From positions 1 through 64,000 of IMG/VR virus record IMGVR_UViG_3300013126_000012: a DNA stretch of 64,000 nucleotides; one strand, written 5' to 3'. Origin of the DNA: a virus. Of the stretch, positions 1-8,535 are shown one piece after another. The notes under the pieces were generated by a model. The model was not told the origin of the DNA, ran no database searches, and saw only the letters and a program-made list of their open reading frames with translations. Within the stretch, counting starts at the first letter, position 1; each line of letters starts with the position of its first letter. The position numbers and the translations under genes were made by a program.

Positions 1-588
1 AATGTAATTAGTTGATTCATAAATTACTATATGGAAAGTACCTTGTGTACTAGTACACAAAAACATAGGCATATTAATCCAACTTACAACCAACTTTCTA
101 CAAGGAGCAGTACCCTGAACTTGATATCTAATTTGACCTCCAACACCAGGATGCCAATCCTGCCAAGGGCCCATAATGCAATTCTTTGGTACCGCAGCAT
201 TCATCGAAGGTATTGCCATTGATGTAAATGTTGTTGGCTGCCCTCCCGCACCTAATGATATCCAACCATTTGAACCTATTCGAAACTGAGTATAGGTTTG
301 TCCATAAAAACAAAAAGTAAATCCAATGTTAAACGTACCTGATTGTGAATCATCTGAAAGTTGAACCATTGCACCCGTATTGGTTTGTGCGACATACGGT
401 ATTGTTGAAACCGCATATGAAGTGGTTTGATTGGGATTGCTACCAGCACCGCATTGAGATAGGTCCGCTGTCAATGTAGTTGAGTTTACTCCACAAGGAA
501 GTATTTGATCTGGCCCTAATGCGGGACAATACTGAGAATAAGATAGGGTGCTAACTAGCATCCAAATAAGCGTGTATACGTGCTTCAT
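1..588 (-). CDS. Exported adhesin-like protein, partial (C-terminus beyond window)
   Basis: The frame is open from the ATG at 588 to the window edge, 196 codons, so the gene is cut by the left boundary. Residues 1-19 (MKHVYTLIWMLVSTLSYSQ) form a clear signal peptide with a hydrophobic core and an S-x-S-Q end typical of Bacteroidota exported proteins. The mature part is rich in Ser, Thr, Gly and Asn, has Cys at 21, 32 and 46, and contains GSNGWISLG and VVSWINMPMF. These resemble N-terminal regions of large Bacteroidota surface proteins that end in PKD or gliding-motility sorting domains (family memory, not a search). An AAAGG ribosome site lies before the ATG. A signal peptide on a phage protein suggests host-surface display or a captured host gene. 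The missing C-terminus would decide. Confidence 0.75.
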   Translation of the reverse strand, partial: MKHVYTLIWMLVSTLSYSQYCPALGPDQILPCGVNSTTLTADLSQCGAGSNPNQTTSYAVSTIPYVAQTNTGAMVQLSDDSQSGTFNIGFTFCFYGQTYTQFRIGSNGWISLGAGGQPTTFTSMAIPSMNAAVPKNCIMGPWQDWHPGVGGQIRYQVQGTAPCRKLVVSWINMPMFLCTSTQGTFHIVIYESTNYI

Positions 589-601
589 AACTGGCCTTTA
601 A

Positions 602-610
602 TATAAATAT
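602..610 (-). promoter_or_regulatory. ATATTTATA element before the exported-protein gene
   Basis: Coding-strand ATATTTATA lies between the terminator at 617-662 and the AAAGG ribosome site of the gene starting at 588. The same 9-mer recurs at other gene boundaries here, so it is a candidate promoter core. No start site is known. Confidence 0.45.
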
Positions 611-616
611 GTACAG

Positions 617-662
617 TAAAAAACCCAAGCAGTTTCCGTTGATCAATCGGTCTTACTTGGGT
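617..662 (-). terminator. Rho-independent terminator after tRNA-Glu
   Basis: On the minus strand ACCCAAG pairs with CTTGGGT and is followed by a run of T. The loop holds a smaller self-complementary stretch (CCG..TTGATCAA..CGG). It ends the transcript carrying the tRNA before the gene starting at 588. Confidence 0.65.
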
Positions 663-701
663 GCGTTATGTGGTTATATGGTTTCCCAACTTCCCAATAA
701 C

Positions 702-749
702 AAAAAGACCTCGTGCTAGTGCGCAGATCTTACGGTATGCGTCAGAGGT
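702..749 (-). terminator. Possible second terminator or tRNA-trailer hairpin
   Basis: Just downstream of the tRNA the minus strand has ACCTC...GAGGT enclosing CGCA...TGCG, then CTTTTT. The outer stem is only 5 bp with a long interior, so it may be a weak terminator, a processing hairpin or a small structured RNA. Confidence 0.35.
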
Positions 750-757
750 ACTTTTCG

Positions 758-829
758 TAGTCGGTACGGGATTCGAACCCGTGTGACAAGAATGAAAATC
801 TTGTATCCTAACCCCTAGATGAACTGACC
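758..829 (-). tRNA. tRNA-Glu (UUC)
   Basis: The minus strand folds into a 72-nt cloverleaf. The anticodon stem CAAGA/TCTTG encloses loop TTTTCAT with anticodon TTC, the T-arm is ACGGG-TTCGAAT-CCCGT, and the D-arm contains AGGGGTTA. The acceptor stem has one A x C mismatch (position 5/68) and a G-T pair at its end. The discriminator is A. CCA is not encoded. Confidence 0.92.
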
Positions 830-833
830 ATCA

Positions 834-1004
834 TTAAAAATCTCCTAATCGCAAATGAAAACTATATGCAGCTTGATCTTCATAATAAGTCATATCAGCT
901 AATCGCATTATGCATTCATCATGCGTACCCGTTAATAGGACTTCACCTTGAGCATTTACAAGTTGAAATACGTCCTTCTTTGAATTTACACAAACAATAT
1001 CCAT
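834..1004 (-). CDS. Small hypothetical protein (56 aa)
   Basis: An ATG-to-TAA frame of 56 residues starting MDIVCVNSKKDVFQLVNAQG. It looks like a short beta-rich protein: alternating hydrophobics in the first half, then an acidic segment THDECIMRLADM. Its stop lies 4 nt before the tRNA, so both are probably on one transcript. No family recognised. It fills an otherwise empty gap in the same orientation as its neighbours. Confidence 0.6.
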   Translation of the reverse strand: MDIVCVNSKKDVFQLVNAQGEVLLTGTHDECIMRLADMTYYEDQAAYSFHLRLGDF

Positions 1005-1049
1005 ATACTTTTTTATGTAATATATGATATTAATAGATAATATCCAAAA

Positions 1050-1385
1050 TTATTCTAAAATCTTTTCAACATAAGTGCATGTTTCTCCAGCATCAAATCC
1101 TTTTTCCAGGAGCAATGGCAACGATGCAGGTTTGCACCAAGCATAAACTTTGTAGCCTTTGTATCGTTGCCGTGCATACTCCCAACGCGTTTCCCACAAT
1201 GTTCTGTATATTCCTTTGCGTCGATGCTCTTCATGTACCCAAGCATCAAGGAATTTAATTTTGAGATCATCTTCCCGTTCCATGTAGATGTGTCCTACTA
1301 TCTCTCCGTTGATCATGGCAATCCATGTTTCTAATCGTTGTGCATTGCTTTTGAGGTGTACTATTTTAATATCATCTGTTGTCAT
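1050..1385 (-). CDS. GNAT-family N-acetyltransferase
   Basis: A 111-residue protein with the GNAT core: a beta-strand pair around INGEIVGHIYM, then VHEEHRRKGIYRTLWE, which matches the acetyl-CoA pyrophosphate-binding motif A (R-x-x-G-I/L/V-G/A pattern), and a C-terminal GFDAGETCTYVEKIL strand. The reaction expected is acetyl transfer from acetyl-CoA to an amine; the substrate is unknown. The start is taken at the ATG at 1385 because it overlaps the upstream stop as ATGA; a longer frame to 1466 would run into that gene. Phage GNATs are common accessory genes, some modifying host proteins or toxins. Confidence 0.8.
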   Translation of the reverse strand: MTTDDIKIVHLKSNAQRLETWIAMINGEIVGHIYMEREDDLKIKFLDAWVHEEHRRKGIYRTLWETRWEYARQRYKGYKVYAWCKPASLPLLLEKGFDAGETCTYVEKILE

Positions 1386-1642
1386 AAAGTTCCTAAATAA
1401 ACTGTTAATGCACCTATTGTATAACCTACAGCTGATGCCAACGCCATATGAAATCGTTCTGGCCATGTTTTTGATTCAACCATATAACCTACAAAGGGAA
1501 GACTTAGGAATGGTCCAATGAATGCCCAAAATATCATTGTGATGCTGCGATCTGCAACTGTTGCAATATACATAGTTGATGCTGTTTCTAGAATAAACGC
1601 AGCAAATGCTATGATAAAATATTTTTTTAAACTTTTATCCAT
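1382..1642 (-). CDS. Small membrane protein (86 aa)
   Basis: After a lysine-rich start (MDKSLKKYF) there are about three hydrophobic segments, near residues 8-30, 33-52 and 66-86, suggesting an integral inner-membrane protein. It overlaps the upstream gene by 16 nt and the acetyltransferase gene by 4 nt (ATGA), so it belongs to the same operon. No family recognised. Size and topology would fit a minor holin, an immunity protein or a small membrane modulator, but nothing in the sequence separates these. Confidence 0.65.
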   Translation of the reverse strand: MDKSLKKYFIIAFAAFILETASTMYIATVADRSITMIFWAFIGPFLSLPFVGYMVESKTWPERFHMALASAVGYTIGALTVYLGTL

Positions 1643-1998
1643 TTATTATCGTGATTGTATTTAAAACTTGCTATATAATTTTGTGTCCATCTATTTGATT
1701 CAATCAACGATAAAAACAATTCGCCATTGTCTCTACTATACAAATGATATGTTTCGTTAATTACTGGTTCGAAGCTAAACTTTGATTTGTATACAAGATC
1801 GTTCCATTTGTATTCGTCAATTAGCTTTTGATATTCTTGTTTGAGTTCTTCAAACTTAGATAGAAACTGTTTGTTAACATTAGCAACACGTGTTTGCTTC
1901 CAATGCTTAATATCGTCTACTATGATAGCCGGTGCTCCAACGTTGCTAGCATAAGGTAGCAAACCTGGGTTATCGGAAACGTTGTCTGGTTTTTTCAT
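1627..1998 (-). CDS. DUF2452-like protein
   Basis: A 123-residue soluble protein. PDNVSDNPGLLPYASNVGAP at the N-terminus, the central charged helix FEELKQEYQKLIDEYKWNDL, and FEPVINETYHLY and GELFLSLI match what I remember of the DUF2452 family, found in Bacteroidota and some phages. Function unknown. It is almost full length for that family and sits between the orphan ABC-type membrane protein and a small membrane protein, with a 1-nt gap on one side and a 16-nt overlap on the other. Confidence 0.7.
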   Translation of the reverse strand: MKKPDNVSDNPGLLPYASNVGAPAIIVDDIKHWKQTRVANVNKQFLSKFEELKQEYQKLIDEYKWNDLVYKSKFSFEPVINETYHLYSRDNGELFLSLIESNRWTQNYIASFKYNHDNKWIKV

Positions 1999-1999
1999 A

Positions 2000-2824
2000 T
2001 TAATGAACTCGTTTCAAAACATCACCAAGTCGAGAATACATTTCAATAGCAACAGGTACTGATAACAATGCAATTAAAAAATTATTTACATAGGAATACA
2101 CCGTAATTATGCTGCCAATAGTAATGTTGGTTGTTGTTAATACTAATAAAATTATTGCTATAAACAAAAACAAATTTTTAATCAATCCAATAACGAACCA
2201 ATTCTTTCCTTGCAGTGTGGAGTCATATATGTTTAATCGTTTCATGCGCTCAAAGAATGAAATTGATTGCAAGTATCCTAATTCAATTGCAATTGCTTTT
2301 GTTTCATAATGGTTATTGCGCAAACGTATTGATTGTTGAAGCTTTTTATAAAACTGAATACCAGTTGCTGTGATAAGAACTGCTGCTATGCTAACTAACG
2401 CACCAACACGCCAATTTTCTGAATAGATGAATCCAATTGAACCAATAATTGTAACTATGGTTGCAATATAGTAGTGAACATAACCTTCCAGTACATGCAC
2501 AATTTCATAGGCCATATCAGTTCGTGCAATTTTTGTTGAAGTATCTAATTCATCATTTTTTAAGAATCTAAACACAATACTGTTGTATATTTTAGTGTAT
2601 ACTTTTGTATCATACACCATTCTTTTGTAATTAAAAAATGTCGACAAGAAATAAGATGCACCCAACAACATCAACCACCACCAACTACCAGCAATCAATC
2701 CATCAATACTTTTACCAAGCAAGAATGGTGTTGCTAAATTAGACAATTCCGTAAGCAGCATAAATGCATATATCCACATCAATTCTAATTTGAATTGCTT
2801 GAAAATTTCAACAATTTTATTCAT
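2000..2824 (-). CDS. ABC-transporter type 1 transmembrane domain, no ATPase
   Basis: A 274-residue polytopic membrane protein with roughly five to six hydrophobic helices (about 15-35, 48-65, 118-140, 142-162, 215-235, 240-258) and long cytoplasmic loops. Layout and PFLLGKSIDGLIAG after helix 1 resemble the membrane half of ABC exporters. The chain stops where the nucleotide-binding domain would begin: there is no Walker A, LSGGQ signature or Walker B, and no separate ABC ATPase in the window. It may act alone in the membrane, borrow a host ATPase or interfere with a host exporter; these are inferences. Neighbours give no substrate clue. Confidence 0.65.
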   Translation of the reverse strand: MNKIVEIFKQFKLELMWIYAFMLLTELSNLATPFLLGKSIDGLIAGSWWWLMLLGASYFLSTFFNYKRMVYDTKVYTKIYNSIVFRFLKNDELDTSTKIARTDMAYEIVHVLEGYVHYYIATIVTIIGSIGFIYSENWRVGALVSIAAVLITATGIQFYKKLQQSIRLRNNHYETKAIAIELGYLQSISFFERMKRLNIYDSTLQGKNWFVIGLIKNLFLFIAIILLVLTTTNITIGSIITVYSYVNNFLIALLSVPVAIEMYSRLGDVLKRVH

Positions 2825-2829
2825 AACTA

Positions 2830-3216
2830 TTAGATACCAATAACAACGTCCTCTGTAATGATATCGCCATCGATCAATCTACTTATTTGTGCAAATTCAA
2901 CATGCTCTTGATATTCAAGTTTCATTTCTGCTCGAAACCGATCTGCATCTTCTGGAGTTTCTAATGAACCACACGCCGTTGCAACTTCACCTGCCATTTT
3001 ATACCGGTATGCACCATATGGATTTTTTAGTTCAGAAATTTCCCAATCTGACTCCGTTAGCTCGGTAAGCTTTTTATTTCTATTTTTAATGGTTGCTGAG
3101 TAGTGATAACCGCAGTTGTTGCAGTTAACGTATTCTTCTCCTGTTTTGTAATAAAAGTCACTATATGCTTCTGTTTTGCAATTAGGACATTCGATGTAAT
3201 CTATAACTGATCCCAT
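2830..3216 (-). CDS. Zinc-ribbon protein
   Basis: The N-terminus carries two Cys pairs, CPNC (residues 10-13) and CNNC (32-35), spaced as in a zinc ribbon. The remaining 90 residues are mixed alpha/beta and acidic, ending LIDGDIITEDVVIGI. A ribbon of this type often binds nucleic acid or another protein. The gene lies 5 nt upstream of the membrane-protein gene and 13 nt downstream of thyA in one transcription unit. No specific family recognised. Confidence 0.6.
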   Translation of the reverse strand: MGSVIDYIECPNCKTEAYSDFYYKTGEEYVNCNNCGYHYSATIKNRNKKLTELTESDWEISELKNPYGAYRYKMAGEVATACGSLETPEDADRFRAEMKLEYQEHVEFAQISRLIDGDIITEDVVIGI

Positions 3217-3229
3217 AACTTATATTTTT

Positions 3230-4327
3230 TTAATTTGATAAAACGGCTTTAATTGTTGGGTGTGATTGGTAGTTGCTTAACTGAATGTCTTCTTCTACCA
3301 AACACTTGCAGAAATTGTCATCCTTAAATCCATTAAACACAGCCGTTGCATCTAATGGACCTTCTCCACACTCGCCACTCTCCGTTGGCCACCATTCCGT
3401 ATTAATGTTAAGTTTCGGTAGTGGATACAGCTCTCGATGCATTTGTTCTTTAGCTTGCTCTGTATGATTCAAATACAAATGAGCATCGCCGATATTGACA
3501 ATCAACTCATCAGGTACCATACCAACTGCTTTAGCAATGATTTCCAGTAACAATCCGTAACTAGCTATATTGAATGGCAAACCTAAGAACATGTCTGCAG
3601 AACGTTGATTCCACATTAGAGAGATTGCTCTGGTTGGGGCATTAAAATTTTCAAGAACTTCAGCAACATTACCTTCCCATCCTAATCTATCAAAAAACTT
3701 AGGCATTTGTTGACTTCTATTTTTGATGACCCAATTTCTACGTTCACCACTACATAACTCTCTCGTATAAACTTGAAATCCATAATGACAGGGTGGTAAA
3801 ACCATTTGATCAAGTTCTCCAACATTCCAAGCTGATACCACTAATCGTCTTGAGTCAGGATTTGTTTTAAGTTCACTAATTAAATCTTGGATTTGGTCTA
3901 TTTCACCATTCCAATTACGCCAACCAGCCCCATACACAGGTCCGAGGTCGCCCCACTTCTTAGCAAACTCATCATTAGTTCTAATTTTGTTGATGAATTC
4001 TTCCATGGTATCTGGCCAATCACCTTTGTATTCATTTGTTTTACTGATGTAATTCTTATAAGCATCTCCATCCCAAATATGACAATCATTATCAACAAGG
4101 AACTTAATGTTGGTATCACCGCGGAGGAACCACAATAACTCAGTTACAATTTGTTTCCACGCCATCTTCTTAGTTGTAAGTAAAGGAAATCCTTCACTCA
4201 TATCATGGCGAATCTGTCTTCCAAACACAGAACGTGTTTTGCCATTTCTGCCTTCCTTCAATTCTCCATTCTTAAACACATCGTATAGTAGTTTAAGATA
4301 ATCGTGTTCAATATTATTCATTTCCAT
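3230..4327 (-). CDS. thyA: Thymidylate synthase
   Basis: Converts dUMP to dTMP with methylene-tetrahydrofolate. The catalytic Cys lies in LPPCHYGFQVY. The phosphate-binding Arg region is SRRLVVSAWN, the nucleotide/folate region RSADMFLGLPFNIASY, and the C-terminal HLYLNH motif is present. At 365 residues it is longer than the 264-residue E. coli enzyme, mostly through an insertion around residues 90-130 and an extended C-terminus. This is the classical ThyA type, not flavin-dependent ThyX. With dUTPase (42200) and ribonucleotide reductase (54084) it supplies dNTPs for an AT-rich genome. Confidence 0.96.
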   Translation of the reverse strand: MEMNNIEHDYLKLLYDVFKNGELKEGRNGKTRSVFGRQIRHDMSEGFPLLTTKKMAWKQIVTELLWFLRGDTNIKFLVDNDCHIWDGDAYKNYISKTNEYKGDWPDTMEEFINKIRTNDEFAKKWGDLGPVYGAGWRNWNGEIDQIQDLISELKTNPDSRRLVVSAWNVGELDQMVLPPCHYGFQVYTRELCSGERRNWVIKNRSQQMPKFFDRLGWEGNVAEVLENFNAPTRAISLMWNQRSADMFLGLPFNIASYGLLLEIIAKAVGMVPDELIVNIGDAHLYLNHTEQAKEQMHRELYPLPKLNINTEWWPTESGECGEGPLDATAVFNGFKDDNFCKCLVEEDIQLSNYQSHPTIKAVLSN

Positions 4328-4505
4328 ATTTTTTTCTCAAGTATTCTGCCCATGCAGATTGCTTACGTCCATTAACAAAGAACCAACCCAAATTCATTTC
4401 AAACCATTTGTTAATTTCATATGCCCAATAACATACAGCGTGCCAACCTAACCACAACATGGATACGATCCACGCACTAATTAACAGTATCAATAACAGA
4501 TTCAT
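4314..4505 (-). CDS. Small single-pass membrane protein (63 aa)
   Basis: MNLLLILLISAWIVSMLWLG forms a strong N-terminal hydrophobic segment, followed by Trp/Tyr-rich and basic residues ending AEYLRKKYGNE. It could be a membrane anchor or an uncleaved signal. It overlaps thyA by 14 nt and the upstream frame by 29 nt. Function unknown. Confidence 0.5.
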   Translation of the reverse strand: MNLLLILLISAWIVSMLWLGWHAVCYWAYEINKWFEMNLGWFFVNGRKQSAWAEYLRKKYGNE

Positions 4506-4719
4506 CTTCTATAATTTTTGCATCTTGTACGGTTTCACAAAATATGAAATGGGTTTCGGATCGTAAAACATGATCTGCACCAACCCATTCCATATACAAC
4601 TTAACATATTCCATATCAGGTTCATCTCCTATCTTATGAGCGAACCCTGATACGGGGTTTTTCTTGATAACAATATACATTGCATCACCATGGCGATATA
4701 ATGATTTGATCAAATTCAT
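4477..4719 (-). CDS. Hypothetical protein (80 aa)
   Basis: The frame begins 3 nt after the groEL stop, which fits coupled translation. An internal ATG at 4680 (MYIVIKKNPVSGFAHKIGDE) is an alternative start giving 67 residues. The sequence is beta-rich with an acidic C-terminus. No family recognised. Its position directly behind groEL does not by itself imply a chaperone role. Confidence 0.5.
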   Translation of the reverse strand: MNLIKSLYRHGDAMYIVIKKNPVSGFAHKIGDEPDMEYVKLYMEWVGADHVLRSETHFIFCETVQDAKIIEDESVIDTVN

Positions 4720-4722
4720 ATA

Positions 4723-6363
<1,641 letters not shown>

Positions 6364-6367
6364 TTAA

Positions 6368-6376
6368 TATAAATAT
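6368..6376 (-). promoter_or_regulatory. ATATTTATA element before groEL
   Basis: Coding-strand ATATTTATA directly follows the stop codon of the VWA gene and lies about 35 nt before the groEL ATG, upstream of AAAGGAT. Same element as at 602-610 and other boundaries. Confidence 0.45.
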
Positions 6377-8434
6377 TTACCTAGCAATTTCCAAGAATTT
6401 GGAATTCAATGTTCTTGCAACTTCTTGCATATTCTTGGGATCGATAAATTTAGCATCAAGTCCATACATGGTATGAAATGGAGTATTATCATAACTATAT
6501 CCGCTTCCGGTGATGAAATAACTAATAACATTGATACCTAATTCGCGGAATCCATTAACAACTCTGCGAGTGAATTGAACACCATCATAATGATAAGCAA
6601 CGCCTGATACATCGGTTGGGTATCCATCCGAGTAATTGATAAAGATGCATTCATCACCTTTTGCATCGCGCTTAATGTCTTGCTCAATGCTCTTGAATGC
6701 TAACCCTTCTGGAGTACACCCAAACGTATCTAAATATTTGAAATAGTTACGAATCTTACTCATTTTATCATGAGCCGAATCATATGCATAAACCGTAATT
6801 GCTTTTTCTTTGCCACCCGTCGACGATTCGGTACCACGCAATGAAATTTGCACACGGATGCCAGTTGTCATAGAAGCAGCTTGTGCAATTGCAACGGCTG
6901 ACATAATGGCATTGCGAAACTTTTCACCTGCCATTGAGCCAGATGCATCAATTGAAATGTGAATAAAATAATTTTTGAACTGATCCGTTACAATGCGATG
7001 AAACACGTTAGCATTATCATAACCCAATTGGGAAATCAATCTGCGATCAATCTTACCGGCTTGCAAACGAGTGGTCTTCAAGGTACGATCCGAATTGCGA
7101 AGCTGCAACTTGCGTCCCAATGTCTTGCCTAAAATAATACCTTGCGTAATGTTTTGATCATTTTCAATAAGCGATTTAACACGATATTGATTGGTTGCTA
7201 CATCGGCTGCATAATTTAACTTGCCTGCAACATAATCATCTGCTCTACTAGAAAATAAATGAGGCATTGCTGCAATGATACCCGGAGTCAACTTTTTAAT
7301 AACAATTGTATCAACAAAATCGGAAGTACCTGATTCATTTGTTGCCACTTGACGAACCTCCGTACCCGATTCGCGGATAGCATTAACGATGCTTGCTTGC
7401 GTTTTATTCAACTTACCTGTTTTCTTGTTGTCGCCCTTAAGGAAATCTCGTTGCTTTTCAATTGCCTTTTCTAATTTCTTAAGGTCATTTGCTGACAACG
7501 AAGACGCACTATCAACACCACCTTTAGTTGCATCATCTGAAGCTTCGTCCTCACCATCTTCATCACCATCATCGCCTTCGCCATCACCTTGACCTGTACC
7601 ACCGTCACCTTGCTGAGGGTCTCCATCTTGCGGTTGCTCTTCATCTGATTTTTCTTCTGCTTCTGCTACAGCATCCTTAACAAGCTTGTATACTTTGCAT
7701 GCAACTAACAATGCATCTTCGGTAGATTGCAATCTTTGAATGTTTCGAAGATCAATCACATTCCAAATTTCTTGCAATGCTGCAAGTGCTTTCAAATTGC
7801 GGTTAGGGTTAGTTAGATTGATGATATGAAACATGTAATCATCCCATGTCTCTTGACACTTCTCATTAGCTATCAATGCCTTATCAATAACTTTGTCATT
7901 AAAATACTTATCATACATTGCTTCATAATACATACGATATCCTGGAGCACTAGTATAGATATAAAAGTCAATGCGTCGATCTTCAATCCAATTCAATAAA
8001 TCTTTGATGATCACAAAGTCTTGGTGTTGCATTGTCATGTCCGGATCAAGTCCATTCATTCGAACAATTTGTGCCATTGGCGTACTTGCCAAGATGCCAC
8101 CTTTAAACATGTTAAAGTCAGTCAATGCAATATGCGACCCTTCATGTAATGCTAATCCAACAGCTGGATCAAAATTCTTATCATCGAGTTTGGTGCCAAT
8201 CACAACAGACTCGCCATCGGTATAGCTTGCATCTGTGGATTGAAATACTACGGGAATTGATTTGCCGGTTACAATGTTAACGAAATTGGCAATGGCCCGT
8301 TGCGTTGCAGCCAACTTGGTATAGTCAATACCATCACCTCGTTTGAAGTCTGTATCAAAATCATCACTTAACCAAAAGCTAGATGCTGATTTTGAATAAT
8401 ATCGTTTGCCATCAAATTTACCTAAAATACTCAT
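6377..8434 (-). CDS. VWA protein with metallopeptidase-like N-domain (DUF2201/CobT-like)
   Basis: A 685-residue protein. The N-terminal third contains LALHEGSHIALTDF, an HExxH-type zinc motif as in the putative metallopeptidase domain of DUF2201 proteins. Residues about 270-310 are a very acidic Gly/Asp/Glu linker. The C-terminal third is a von Willebrand A domain with the MIDAS motif DASGS (in SIDASGSMAGEKF) and a second site YSDGYPTD. Such proteins pair with MoxR-type AAA ATPases; that partner is encoded just upstream (8536-9696). CobS/CobT-like pairs occur in T4-like cyanophages. A role in remodelling a protein complex is inferred. The terminator at 8492-8517 separates the two genes. Confidence 0.85.
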   Translation of the reverse strand: MSILGKFDGKRYYSKSASSFWLSDDFDTDFKRGDGIDYTKLAATQRAIANFVNIVTGKSIPVVFQSTDASYTDGESVVIGTKLDDKNFDPAVGLALHEGSHIALTDFNMFKGGILASTPMAQIVRMNGLDPDMTMQHQDFVIIKDLLNWIEDRRIDFYIYTSAPGYRMYYEAMYDKYFNDKVIDKALIANEKCQETWDDYMFHIINLTNPNRNLKALAALQEIWNVIDLRNIQRLQSTEDALLVACKVYKLVKDAVAEAEEKSDEEQPQDGDPQQGDGGTGQGDGEGDDGDEDGEDEASDDATKGGVDSASSLSANDLKKLEKAIEKQRDFLKGDNKKTGKLNKTQASIVNAIRESGTEVRQVATNESGTSDFVDTIVIKKLTPGIIAAMPHLFSSRADDYVAGKLNYAADVATNQYRVKSLIENDQNITQGIILGKTLGRKLQLRNSDRTLKTTRLQAGKIDRRLISQLGYDNANVFHRIVTDQFKNYFIHISIDASGSMAGEKFRNAIMSAVAIAQAASMTTGIRVQISLRGTESSTGGKEKAITVYAYDSAHDKMSKIRNYFKYLDTFGCTPEGLAFKSIEQDIKRDAKGDECIFINYSDGYPTDVSGVAYHYDGVQFTRRVVNGFRELGINVISYFITGSGYSYDNTPFHTMYGLDAKFIDPKNMQEVARTLNSKFLEIAR

Positions 8435-8437
8435 ATG

Positions 8438-8463
8438 CTCTTTATTTTATATATAATATGAAA
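8438..8463 (-). promoter_or_regulatory. AT-rich leader shared by the VWA and AAA genes
   Basis: The coding strand reads TTTCATATTATATA, then AAAATAAAGAG, then the ATG at 8434. An almost identical leader precedes the AAA ATPase gene (9698-9727). Placed just after a terminator, it is probably a promoter plus ribosome site (AAAGAG). Confidence 0.5.
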
Positions 8464-8491
8464 TTACTATTCAGTTTCCAACCAAAAACAG

Positions 8492-8517
8492 AAAAAAAGG
8501 CGACATTTCTGTCGCCT
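8492..8517 (-). terminator. Rho-independent terminator after the AAA ATPase gene
   Basis: A perfect 8-bp stem, AGGCGACA/TGTCGCCT, with a 4-nt loop, followed on the minus strand by seven T. It lies about 20 nt past the stop of the MoxR-type gene. Confidence 0.9.
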
Positions 8518-8535
8518 CTTTTGAGCTATGAAAAA

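Noticed and set aside
602-610. T4 late promoter TATAAATA in sense orientation
   Set aside because: TATAAATA is found on the strand opposite to the genes; on the coding strand the sequence reads ATATTTATA, so the T4 assignment was not made.
702-749. Second tRNA beside tRNA-Glu
   Set aside because: No cloverleaf and no T-arm consensus; only hairpins with a T-run, so treated as terminator-like.
1386-1466. Longer start for the GNAT gene
   Set aside because: The ATG at 1385 makes a 4-nt overlap with the upstream stop; the extension MARTISYGVG is only the upstream gene read in another frame.
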